From: Liolophura sinensis
Taxonomy: Eukaryota; Mollusca; Polyplacophora; Chitonida; Chitonidae
Direction of reading: 5' to 3'
NCBI RefSeq assembly: GCF_032854445.1
Contig: NC_088302.1
Location: forward strand, 2,846,023-2,910,022
Length of the DNA: 64,000 nt
Part shown: one piece after another, positions 22,498 through 34,160 of the stretch
How the letters are laid out: each line of letters starts with the position of its first letter
How positions within the stretch are numbered: position 1 is the stretch's first letter
Position numbers and translations under genes: made by a program
Notes under the pieces: model-generated
What the model was told of the DNA's origin: nothing
The model's input: the letters and a program-made list of their open reading frames with translations, nothing else
Databases searched by the model: none

Positions 22498-22748
22498 GAT
22501 TGGTGTTTTATGCCGTACTCAAGAATATTTCACTTATACGACGGCAGCCAGCATTATGGTGGGTGGAAACCGGGCAGAACCCGGGGGAAACCCACGACCA
22601 TCCGCAGGATGCTTGCAGACCTTCCCACTTACGGCCGGAGAGGAAGCCAACATGAGCTGGAGTTGAACTCACAGCGACCGCATTGGTGAGAGTCTCCTGG
22701 GTCATTACACTGCGCTAGTGCGCTAACCGACTGAGCCACGGAGGGCCC
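22468..22748 (-). mobile_element. Full-length tRNA-derived SINE
   Basis: Minus-strand copy with tail (ttgattggtgttttatgccg), body, B-box-like segment (gagttgaactcacagcgacc) and a complete tRNA-like head ending gctaaccgactgagccacgg agggcccc. It closes copy C of the large unit and shows what was cut off at the two internal junctions. Confidence 0.92.
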
Positions 22749-22952
22749 CTGTAAGTGTGAAATTGTCTTGAAGTGAACACAGTGTTATAAAGTGAAATAC
22801 TTTTGAGTTAGCTAGAGCATAAAGTACTAATCCTGTAAATAAATAAATGAAGAATTTACTTGTCAACGGGTAAAACAATTCCAGTATAAAAACAACAGTG
22901 CTGTAAAATGATGTATAACTGTAAGCTGACCCACAGAACACTATGTCACGTA

Positions 22953-23140
22953 GGTACAGTACAAGAACATTGAACAGTACGAGAACATTGAACAGTACGA
23001 GAACATTGAACAGTACGAGAACATTGTACAGTACGAGAACATTGTACAGTACGAGAACATTGAACAGTACGAGAACATTGTACAGTACGAGAACATTGTA
23101 CAGTATGAGAACTTTGTACAGTACGAGAACATTGTACAGT
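22953..23140. repeat. 18-bp tandem repeat, about 10 copies
   Basis: The unit is gaacagtacgagaacatt with a gt/ga variant (attgtacag versus attgaacag). Frames on both strands are repeat artefacts. Confidence 0.95.
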
Positions 23141-24469
23141 AGACATACATATATTACATTTTATTTGGTTGTGTTTCCTTTGCCTTGTCTTCATTCAAAT
23201 CTACATGTTGGACAACAGATTACTGGATCCATTCTGCTGTTTTTCATCTCAATGTGACATTACACAGTTGCTATGGTTACCTCTACGCTATCCTGACAGA
23301 AATTACTGATGCATGCAAATGACTGGAACAAAGCTACGTCCTGAACCATAGTGCTCTGTTTGGCTAACAGGTTAAAAGTTCACCATAATTCTCATCTGAA
23401 ATTGTACAGCATGGTTTTTTTGAAGACATACTTTAGTGATGTTAGTAGAAATCGCATTTAGTCAACAGAAATAATGACCCTTGAAGCTGTGACTGGAGTT
23501 TCATGTGGAACTTGAGAGACTGTCGTAGAATTAATGCATGTCCAGTTTAAAATCTCCTTACCAGCATTCTTCTGCACCTTTCAATTTTGCATAATTCTTA
23601 GATACAAAGGTACACTGCACAGATTAAACCTCTGACACTCCTCTGTCAACCACTGCACTTGAACCGCCGAGAAGGATCAATTTCATATGGTACTCGATCT
23701 AAGCAGGGGCGTTCTTGTAATCTGTGTTTGTAAATTTGATTGACGCTGTGGCTTCAAACCTTGTAATGAATCCTTACTTTGTACTGCTCTTGTCCAAGTG
23801 TTGCGGTGCCAGTCATGATGTAGTTCAACATGTTCCAGTGTTTGCATTTCTCAGTTTAGACATATGTTTACACTGAGTGATGTACATGTTATAGAAAAAC
23901 CAGAAGGATAATAGAATGTGCCATTATGCATGACAAAAACTGCTATTAAATGTGTAATTTTGTGTATGAAGCATTTGAAAAACAAGAAATGGAGCGTATA
24001 TCCCATCAGCTGCTTTTAGTGAAAGGTTTTTGTCACCTTCTGCAAAGGGCAGTCACTTGGTACTTTTGTGTCTGGACTTTGTCCAAGACTGGTCAGTACA
24101 TGTATGCAATGTATCAACACCCACTGGCCTGGTGATAATTAAGTAGCTGGCCTTTATAAAGCTGCCAGAAAATGTCAAAGCTTTTAAGGTGTTAATAAAA
24201 ATGCAATGTATGCAATGTAGCATCTCAGATATTTACACCTACTGGTTGTTGCCAGCATAACTAAGCTATCAATCCATATTTCCTGTAGTATAGTGCATAA
24301 TGTGAGAAATTGTAAGGCCATCGATCCAGGAGAAGGCTAGGTATGTTCCCTCTGTCAAACAATATGCCTCTAACCGGTCTGTACACAAAGGTACATTGTA
24401 TACAGTGGTACCAGGTGCAGGGCTACTCCTGATCTATCCTTACCATGTCCTAAAACTTCCTAACAATGC
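23141..24469. other. No gene seen
   Basis: Unique AT-rich DNA. The only sizeable frame (23950-24135) has no recognisable family or splice context. Confidence 0.55.
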
Positions 24470-27400
24470 AGGCTCTTGCTCTCATCTGTCCTTACAATGC
24501 AAGCTCTCATCTGTCCTAAGTGCTGTCATCTGTCCTTACAATTCTCTCATCAGTCCTAACAATGCAGGCTCTCATCTGTCCTAAGAGTGCTCTCATCCGT
24601 CCTTACAATTCTCTCATCAGTCCTAACAATGCAGACTCTCATCCGTCATTGCTCTCATCCATCCTGACAATGCAGGCTCTCATCTGTCCTAAGAGTGCTC
24701 TCATCCGTCCTGACAATGCTCTCATCAGCCCTAACAATGCAGGCTCTCATCTGTTCTAAGAGTGTTCTCATCCGTCCTTACAATGCTCTCATCAGTCCTA
24801 ACAATGCAGGCTCTCATCTATCCTAAGAGTGCTCTCATCTGTCCTTACAATTCTCTCATCAGTCCTAACAACGCAGACTCTCATCCGTCAATGCTCTCAT
24901 CAGTCTTAACAATACAGGCTCAACCGTGCTAACTATATTCTCATCTGTTCTAGCAACGCTCTCATCCATCCTTATAATGTAGGCTGTCATCCGTCCGAAG
25001 AATGCTCTCATCCGTCTTTACAATGCTCTCTTCAGTCCGAACAATACAGGCTCAACCTTCCTAATCTCTCATCCGTTCTAGCAACGCTCTCATCGGTACC
25101 TATAATGCAAGCTCTCATCTGTACTACAATGCTTTCATTTGTCCAAACAATGCTCTCCTCCGTCCTTCCAATGCAGTCTCTCATCTGTCCTATCAATACT
25201 TTTATCTGTCCTTGCAATGCATACTCTCATCTGTCCTAACAATGCTCTCATCTGTCCTTCCAATGCAGACTCTCATCTGTCCTAACAATACTCTCATCTG
25301 TCCTTACAATGCAGACTCTCATCTGTCCTGACAATACTCTCATCTGTCCTTACAATGCAGGCTCTCATCTGTCCTAACAATGCTCTCATCTGTCCTTCCA
25401 ATGCAGACTCTCATCTGTCCTAACAATGCTCTCATCTGTCCTTACAATGCAGACTCTCTCATCTGTCCTAACAATACTCTCATCTGTCCTTACAATGCAG
25501 ACTCTCATCTGTCCTAACAATACTCTCATCTGTCCTTACAATGCAGACTCTCTCATCTGTCCTATCAATACTCTCATCTGTCCTTACAATGCAGGCTCTC
25601 ACCTGTCCTAACAATGCTCTCATCTGTCCTTCCAATGCAGACTCTCATCTGTCCTAACAATACTCTCATCTGTCCTTACAATGCAGACTCTCATCTGTCC
25701 TAACAATACTCTCATCTGTCCTTCCAATGCAGGCTCTCATCTGGCCTAACAATACTCTCATCTGTCCTTACAATGCAGGCTCTCATCTGTCCTAACAATG
25801 CTCTCATCTGTCCTTCCAATGCAGACTCTCATCTGTCCTAAATATGCTCTCATCTGTCCTTACAATGCAGACTCTCATCTGTCCTAACAATGCTCTCATC
25901 TGTCCTTACAATGCAGACTCTCGTCTGTCCTTACAATGCAGACTCTCATCTGTCCTAACAATGCTCTCATCTGTCCTTACAATGCAGACTCTCATCTGTC
26001 CTAACAATGCTCTCATCTGTCCTTACAATGCAGACTCTCATCTGTCCTAACAATGCTCTCATCTGTCCTTACAATGCAGACTCTCATCTGTCCTAACAAT
26101 GCTGTCATCTGTCCTTACAATGCAGGCTCTCATCTGTCCTAAATATGCTCTCATCTGTCCGTCCAATGCAGGCTCTCATCCATCCTAACAATGCTCTCAT
26201 CTGTCCTTCCAATGCAGGCTCTCATCTGTCCTAACAATACTCTGATCTGTCCTTACAATGCATACTCTCATCTGTCCTAACAATACTCTCATCTGTCCTT
26301 ACAATGCAGACTCTCTCATCTGTCCTAACAATGCTCTCATCTGTCCTTCCAATGCAGACTCTCATCTGTCCTAACAATGCTCTCATCTCTCCTTACAATG
26401 CAGACTCTCTCATCTGTCCTAACAATACTCTCATCTGTCCTTACAATGCAGACTCTCATCTGTCCTAACAATACTCTCATCTGTCCTTACAATGCAGACT
26501 CTCATCTGTCCTAACAATACTCTCATCTGTCCTTACAATGCAGACTCTCATCTGTCCTAAATATGCTCTCATCTGTCCTTACAATGCAGACTCTCATCTG
26601 TCCTAACAATGCTCTCATCTGTCCTTACAATGCAGACTCTCGTCTGTCCTTACAATGCAGACTCTCATCTGTCCTAACAATGCTCTCATCTGTCCTTACA
26701 ATGCAGACTCTCATCTGTCCTAACAATGCTCTCATCTGTCCTTCCAATGCAGACTCTCATCTGTCCTAACAATGCTCTCATCTGTCCTTACAATGCAGAC
26801 TCTCATCTGTCCTAACAATGCTGTCATCTGTCCTTACAATGCAGGCTCTCATCTGTCCTAAATATGCTCTCATCTGTCCGTCCAATGCAGGCTCTCATCC
26901 ATCCTAACAATGCTCTCATCTGTCCTTCCAATGCAGGCTCTCATCTGTCCTAACAATACTCTGATCTGTCCTTACAATGCATACTCTCATCTGTCCTAAC
27001 AATACTCTCATCTGTCCTTACAATGCAGACTCTCTCATCTGTCCTAACAATGCTCTCATCTGTCCTTACAATGCAGACTCTCATCTGTCCTAACAATGCT
27101 CTCATCTCTCCTTACAATGCAGACTCTCTCATCTGTCCTAACAATACTCTCATCTGTCCTTACAATGCAGACTCTCATCTGTCCTAACAATACTCTCATC
27201 TGTCCTTACAATGCAGACTCTCATCTGGCCTAACAATACTCTCATCTGTCCTTACAATGCTCTCATCTGTCCTTACAATGCAGACTCTCATCTGTCCTAA
27301 CAATACTCTCATCTGTCCTAACAATGCTCTCATCTGTCCTTACAATGCAGACTCTCATCTGTCCTAACAATACTCTCATCTGTCCTTACAATGCAGACTC

Positions 27401-27695
27401 TCATCTGTCCTAAATATGCTCTCATCTGTCCTTACAATGCAGACTCTCTCATCTGTCCTAAATATGCTCTCATCTGTCCTTACAATGCAGACTCTCATCT
27501 GTCCTAAATATGCTCTCATCTGTCCTTACAATGCAGACTCTCATCTGTCCTAACAATACTCTGATCTGTCCTTACAATGCATACTCTCATCTGTCCTAAA
27601 TATGCTCTCATCTGTCCTTACAATGCAGGCTCTCATCTGTCCTAACAATGCTCTCATCTGTCCTTCCAATGCAGGCTCTCATCTGTCCTAACATT
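24470..27695. repeat. 3.2-kb compound ~46-bp minisatellite
   Basis: The basic unit pairs tctcatctgtcctaacaatgc (21) with a 25-base partner, tctcatctgtccttacaatg + cagac; it is degenerate at the left end and regular from about 25200. A 719-bp higher-order repeat is visible: rare variants such as tctcgtctg recur at 25919 and 26638, and catcc-atcc variants recur at the same shift. Confidence 0.95.
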
Positions 27696-28230
27696 CTCAT
27701 CCTCCCTAACTATGCTGTCATCCTCCAATATCATGTTCTCATTCGCTCTAACCATCCTCTTATCCTCCCTTACCATGCTGTCATCCACTCTAACCATGTT
27801 TTCATCCTCTCAACCATGGTCTCATCCATTCTAACCATGTTTTCATCCACCCTAACCATGCTCTGATCCACCGTAAACATATTCTCATCCACCTAACCAT
27901 GTTCTCATCCACCTAACCATGTTCTCATCCACCTAACCATGTTCTCATCCACCTAACCATGTTCTCATCCACCCTAACCATGCTCTCATCCACCTAACCA
28001 TGTTCTCATCCACCTAACCATGTTCTCATCCACCTAACCATGTTCTCATCCACCCTAACCATGCTCTCATCCTCCCAACCATGTTCTCATTCTCCCAACC
28101 ATGTTCTCATCCCCCAGCCATGTTCTCATCCACCCTAACCATGTTCTCATCCACCCTGACCATGTTCTCATCCACACTAACCATGTTCTCATCCAATCTA
28201 AGTATGCTCTCTTCAGCTGTAACCATTCTC
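27696..28230. repeat. ~20-23-bp tandem repeat
   Basis: Units such as atgttctcatccacctaacc (20) and atgttctcatccaccctaac c. It appears to be a diverged continuation of the preceding array, which shares 'ctctcatcc'. Confidence 0.9.
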
Positions 28231-28716
28231 TTATCCACACTATGGTGTCTTTCAGTCACACCATTATGTATTTCAGTCAGACCATGGTGTATCTCAGTCA
28301 AAATCCTCATATGATGTCTTTCAGTCGAATGCCATATTGTCATCATGATATGGTTCTTCAGTATTGGATCATTACATTGTAGGATATGATACGATGATAT
28401 TTGACTTATTTTGGCTGTATTTAGACTCTAGCTTTTCTCGATCCATACCACAGGCATGTGTGACATTAAGCATTGATAGCTTTGCCCTTTGAAGCGATAA
28501 CTTGTCTCTCTCCCATCTTGCATTACCACTACTGAATATTTGATGATTTCAGCCTGATTTATTAACAAGGACAGTTTTTTTTCCCGCTAACAACCTGTCG
28601 GCTTGTACTGTGCCTGTGAGAAGTCTGGCTGGAGAAGTCTGTCTATTTGTGTGCATGTTGTGGCGGCATCTTGTAAAAGGTAAAGATTGAAGCATGACTG
28701 TTTAAGACCATTTTGT

Positions 28717-28761
<45 letters not shown>

Positions 28762-29837
28762 GCACCACAGACACCTGTTTTGAACCTTTCAGCAGTTTAG
28801 TGAGATGTTAGGTCCAAAAGGTCTTTTTGCTTTTCTTTCTAGCAGTATCTTCCATACCAGTTAATATCTTTAGTACATTCAGCATAATCTAACAAAATGG
28901 TCAAAGCATCATTTCTCCCTTACCTTCCTCCTTTAACATGTTTATTAAATGTTAACACAGCGTTGGTTGGTTTACATTCAACAAAGATTTTCTGAGGGAT
29001 TGTGCAGATTTTTATTCAGTGACTGATATCAAAGCTATAAGTCAGTTGGACTTACGATACTGGATTGTGGATGTGGTAAATGGGGGTTCCCCACGTCAAG
29101 ATCATGTGAGGATAAAAGCCACATGTACACATTCAATATGCTGCGTTGGTCACCTACATTTCTGTTACCAGACAGTACAAGGTTAAGACACTTGCATCAC
29201 TTATAATCTGAGTTTTGGTCAGATTAATGAAGTCTGGAGGGCTATTTGGTATCAACAACTCAGGGTAAAGTTTGAGGCTTGTATCACGGATGACTTTCAT
29301 GTACATGAAGATTCTGTTATGCTAGGTTAGAATTTTATTTAATTGTATATGCACAGTTTTGGTAGATTGATGCATACCTGTAATGATGTATGTGTTGTGT
29401 GTGATACCTCTATATGGTGAGGCACATGTATAAATGTCTACATGAGCTACTGCTCTGATTCTTTTGCATGTGCACTTTTAATTTGTTATGGTAATATTGA
29501 TAGATGATGAACATGTTTCATATCCTTCTGATGTTGCCATGGATACCAAATTTCCCATGTCTACCCTATAAATACTACATAAATAGGAATATATTTGTTA
29601 GTGCTATACATCAGGGTCAGCAGAGCGGACTCTTGCCTTATAATGTCACATGAACCACATACACTGTACACATACCCTTGGTGGACAATAAACTCTACGT
29701 CATGCTGGTGAAATACAAATGAAAATTGTGTGATTGCATGTTATTTGCTTTGCATAGTATGTGACAGGAGATCTAATAATCTGTTCTGTTACATACTAAA
29801 CTTTACATGACATCAAAATTAAACCTAAAATTCACTT
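28231..29837. other. No gene seen; (AT)n at 28721-28758
   Basis: AT-rich sequence with a 38-base AT dinucleotide repeat. No coding frame I can support. Confidence 0.6.
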
Positions 29838-29935
29838 TTTTATTTATCTATTTGATTGGTATTTTAGGCCGTACTCAAGAATATTTCACTTATTTCATGG
29901 CAGCCAGCTTTATAGTGGGAGGAAACCGGACCACT
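29838..29935 (-). mobile_element. SINE 3' fragment
   Basis: The tail and first part of the body in minus orientation (tttgattggtattttaggcc, gtactcaagaatatttcact), diverged and cut off after the gaaaccgg segment. Confidence 0.8.
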
Positions 29936-32574
29936 TATTGTAAAGGAGCACGTCAGGCTGATAAGAGTTACAACCTAATTACATAATATACATGTATATA
30001 TATGTATATAGTACACATGTGAATGTATCTAGGAAGATTATTGAGAAGGTTTTCTTTTCACTTTTTGTCCTTGAGCCTCGGCCCCTGTGCCATGTACAGT
30101 GTAAGGCCGCTCATACCAATCCTTCACAGCCCACAAAAACTACAGTCTGTTTTCAAACTAAAGCATCATTTTGTTTCATATTTGACATCAACATACAGGG
30201 ATTACAAGGTATTTATAATCAACAGTTTATTAGACAGAATACTTTATTTTCATACCTATTTTTTGTATCAGTAAACAATCACATGCATAATCCAAATGTT
30301 GATGTTATATGCACAGTTGGCCTACGATCATGATACAAGAGGTACTTTGCTCGTAAAAAACTTAAGTTTTATTTGGACAGATTATTCATGGAATGTAATA
30401 GATGAGGAAGATGTTGGGTTCAGTACAGGTCCACCCCTCTTGAACCTCCCAAGGCTGAGACAGGTGCTGTCCTCTCACAACCTTGTTGCTGAAAGCTTCT
30501 AGTGTTAGATCGAGTTAGAGCTGGTTATTAGAAACTGAACATAAGAGACAGCAAGCAACCCCCCTGTGGAACCTCATAGAAATTTCCGCCTGATCTTGGG
30601 TTGTTGATTGATTGGTTCAGATATATGAACAGTGTTATATAGCTTACTGGTTCAGATTGCTTCCTAGCTATGAGAAGAGCGGAAAGCGACTCCTGGCTTA
30701 ATTGCACATTGCAGGCATCAATCAAGGCCTGGTTGTAGGAGGCTGTGATGAAAGTCTGGCGCGTTGTAATCCCAAGGGGATGTGGATACCACTCAGTTGC
30801 TCTCTGTGCTTCGTAAAGACATTGCATAAACAGCAGGACAACCTAGTGGTTGTAATCAAAACAGTTCAGCACCTTGATGCTCATTTTTGAGGACAATTTA
30901 TATCATACTCAAGAATATGATGGAAGATGGTAAGTAAAGTGGTTTATAAAGTCCGTTTTTGATAAGAGGTTTATTGTGTGTAGTGGGTGGATAACAATAA
31001 AGTGATGTGACATGAAATGTTCTGGAGGTGCAATGAATGTGAATGTTATACAGTAAAGGAAACAATTCACAGTGGATTTTGGAGAGTGAAAAAAGGGTTA
31101 GGAAAGCCTTATGTGTGTGTTCATTTTAGCTCTTGAAAAATCAATTTACCAGGAGTACATTTATTGTTTGATTTCCTGACAAGCTACATGTATCTTTATT
31201 TGCCGTAATTTGGTGGGATTCCTGAGGGAAAGGCCTTGCTTTTGTGCCCCACGCAACTGTAGTTAGCTCCAATTGTTTTTGATGATTGACAAGGCAATGT
31301 AATGGAGATGCCAGATGAGAGAATTATGATGATTATACGGATACTCAGAGCACAGTTGAGCAAATTTTCCGATAAAGTGTAGGGCTGAAATCAATAATCT
31401 TTTGAATGAATACTGGTTGTTTTGCACTGGCCAAGGCTTGGAATGTGTGAACACTGTTCTGTTGTGACAGGCCTGACTGTCCTACAGGTTTACATTGCAT
31501 CATGCAGGCAGGACAGACATGCTGTACATGTCCCTCTGTGTAGCTTAACCAGTATAACTGTGTCTACATATGTGAAAGATTTGCAGCTTCCTCAGAATAT
31601 GATTTGCGTAGAAATGGTGGCAGTGGTGTACAGGTTGGTTATACGACTGATCGGATGCCAAATACATTTGGATTCATGGACGCGCCATGTGGGTTTTCTG
31701 TCAGAGCTACATTCTGGATGTTTCATCTGCAGAGATTAGGTCTGACACTGCCTTGTGTCCCCCTGGCTTTTTGTCACAATTACTGTATGAGAGCTAGCAG
31801 CTGTCAGAGGTGTGGAGCTCAACAGTTCTTGGAATTTGGCGTTCAGTCTCTGAGGACATTAGCCGTGTTGGTACTGTCGCCTGTCTTGTCTTACGCTCAG
31901 TCTACCGCCTGACCCCCTGGATCGCAGAGGAGCTCCAGTTGGCCAGTTCCAATCAATATCTGTGTCATAAATTTGGCCACTGATGACAGTTGTTTTGTGC
32001 CAGTTATCCACTCCTGGGATGGCAGCTGTATCTGATGCTTTGGAGTGTTTGTGGATAATCAAAGATGCTCGTTGGTGGAACATCTTGTTATAAATCTGCA
32101 TGCTGCGACCCAGCCAACTGGTCCATACCTATACACATACATGTTACTGTATGATGTGCATGACCTCAAGGAAAGGTTTAAGGGACAGAAACCTTTGACG
32201 AACCCATTTGTACATGTTATATATACAATGTTATTATATACAATGGCTTCCAACTAAATTTAACTTGAAGATTTTAAAAAATAATTAAGCCTTTTGGCAT
32301 TTATGAATGTTGAATATGTGTGGTGTGGAGTGTGTCAATTAAATGACTTGTCCGTCTTTCAAAGGAGCCACTCTGATGATTCCTTTCTAATCTTGAAATA
32401 ATTACAGTCATATGTATTTAGTCACCCCAGCTGTAATTGTATATTCGCCCTTTTTCACTGGTTAATATGACCTTTAATTTGACGTACTTTAAGTGACGTG
32501 TTGTACATTGACAGATAAGATTGTATATTTGTGATAAAAAGCACTGAAATGGACAATTTAGTTTTCTTTGCTAC
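29936..32574. other. No gene that can be supported
   Basis: Several frames of 60-113 codons occur on both strands (for example 30528-30827 on the minus strand). None shows a family resemblance, and none has both a convincing start and splice context. Confidence 0.45.
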
Positions 32575-32577
32575 ATG

Positions 32578-32700
32578 TACATGACAGCTCCAGTGGCCTA
32601 TATATGGTTAGAGCTTCTGCCTCAAAATGAAGAGGCCTGGGATCAAACCCGCATCAGATCATACCAAAGAGAAAAATGGTACTTGTTGCTGCCTCTGCGT
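32578..32700 (+). mobile_element. Fragment of a second tRNA-derived SINE family
   Basis: A-box-like 'tggcctatatatggttagag', anticodon-arm-like 'cttctgcctcaaaatgaaga', B-box-like 'gggatcaaacccgc', then 'accaaagagaaaaatggtac', which opens the body. The body pattern resembles that of the element at 44325 (…cctcgcttggcgttcagc). Confidence 0.6.
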
Positions 32701-33412
32701 TCAGCTGATGTTCCCATCTGTGAGAAGTTGTTACCTGTGATGAAGTTCCCATCTGTAAGGGATTGTTACCTGTGATGAAGTTCCCATCTGTAAGGGATTG
32801 TTACCTGTAGTGAAGTTCCCATCTGTAAGGGATTGTTACCTGTGATGAAGTTCCCATCTGTAAGGGATTGTTATCTGTGATGAAGTTCCCATCTGTAAGG
32901 GATTGTTACCTGTGGTGAAGTTCCCATCTGTAAGGGATTGTTACCTGTGATGAAGTTCCCATCTGTAAGAGATTATTTCCTGTGATGAAGTTCCCATCTG
33001 TAAGGGATTGTTACCTGTAGTGAAGTTCCCATCCTTTAAGAGATTGTTACCTGTGATGAAGTTCCCATCTGTAAGGGATTGTTACCTGTGATGAAGTTCC
33101 CATCTGTAAGGGATTGTTACCTGTGGTGAAGTTCCCATCTGTAAGGGATTGTTACCTGTGATGAAGTTCCCATCTGTAAGGGATTGTTACCTGTAGTGAA
33201 GTTCCCATCCTTTAAGAGATTGTTACCTGTGATGAAGTTCCCATCTGTAAAGGATTATTACCTGTGATGAAGTTCCCATCTGTAAGGGATTGTTACCTGT
33301 AGTGAAGTTCCCATCCTTTAAGAGATTGTTACCTGTGATGAAGTTCCCATCTGTAAAGGATTATTACCTGTGATGAAGTTCCCATCTGTAAGGGATTGTT
33401 ATGTGTGATGAA
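32695..33412. repeat. 36-bp tandem repeat, about 20 copies
   Basis: The unit is gttacctgtgatgaagttcc plus catctgtaagggattg, with variants tagtgaag, tggtgaag and catcctttaagag. The variant order partly repeats, suggesting block duplications. Confidence 0.95.
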
Positions 33413-33689
33413 GGATCAACTCTACTTACATTTTGAAACAGTAAATAAATCAAATCATCATCATTTGTTGATTACTTTGAGTTTCCTTCATTCAAGACTG
33501 ATGCTAGGGGAGGCTGGACAGTTCTCGGCCTGAGACTGGGACTCATCCTATCTGCTCAATATATAGATAACTAATTGAGCCCCTCCTTATCAATATATTG
33601 AACAAGAATCATCACAATGTCTGACGAATCTTCTTGAAGTACCTCGGGCTAAGAACTTTTCAGCTTCCCTAGTACCTGCCTGTCAATGT

Positions 33690-34091
33690 ACATGTATGTT
33701 TCAGCGCCCACGTCCATGTACGTTTCAGTGCCCACGTCCATGTACGTTTCAGTGCCTACGTCCATGTATGTTTCAGTGCCCATGTCCATGTATGTTTCAG
33801 TGCCCACGTCCATGTACGTTTCAGCGCCCACGTCCATGTATGTTTCAGTGCCCATGTCCATGTATGTTTCAGCGCCCACGTGCATGTACGTTTCAGCGCC
33901 CACGTGCATGTACGTTTCAGTGCCCATGTCCATGTATGTTTCAGTGCCCATGTCCATGTACATGTATGTTTCAGTGCCCACGTCCATGTACGTTTCAGTG
34001 CCCACGTCCATGTACGTTTCAGTGCCCACGTCCATGTACGCTTCAGTGCCCACGTCCATGTACGTTTCAGTGCCCACGTCCATGTACATGC
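33690..34091. repeat. 24-bp tandem repeat, about 17 copies, upstream of the Mab-21 gene
   Basis: The unit is cgtccatgtacgtttcagtg ccca with C/T variants. The period is a multiple of three, so long frames appear in several frames on both strands; these are artefacts. The array ends about 70 bp before the first coding exon of the next gene. Confidence 0.95.
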
Positions 34092-34160
34092 CCCTCTATT
34101 CAGTCATTTAATGGATCAACTGTCAATCTTTCCAGGCGTTGAGCTGAAGTGGCATTCAAT

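Larger units (their letters stand above)
18085..22748 (+). repeat. Large repeat unit, copy C (with LINE insertion and complete terminal SINE)
   Basis: Same unit as A and B, without the DNA transposon. It contains the 55-bp LINE-tail insertion, a five-copy 42-bp array, a LINE fragment at 20927-21497, and ends in a full-length SINE. The complete SINE marks this right end as the original border from which the internal junctions were cut. Confidence 0.93.

Noticed and set aside
25032-27866. Whether the 46-bp array could be a CRISPR array
   Set aside because: There are no unique spacers between constant repeats, the units are degenerate throughout, and the DNA is eukaryotic.
30528-30827. 99-codon minus-strand frame
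   Set aside because: Composition is plausible, but I see no family motif, no neighbouring exon and no clear start context.
33690-34091. Interferon-response-like elements (ACTGAAAC on the minus strand) upstream of the Mab-21 gene
   Set aside because: Each unit has only one GAAA half-site with a mismatch to the IRF consensus, and it is simply repeat-borne; too weak to report as regulatory.
33649-34142. Long frames of 140-148 codons on both strands
   Set aside because: They result from a 24-bp repeat whose length is a multiple of three; the same happens at 36011-36388, and no frame resembles a protein.
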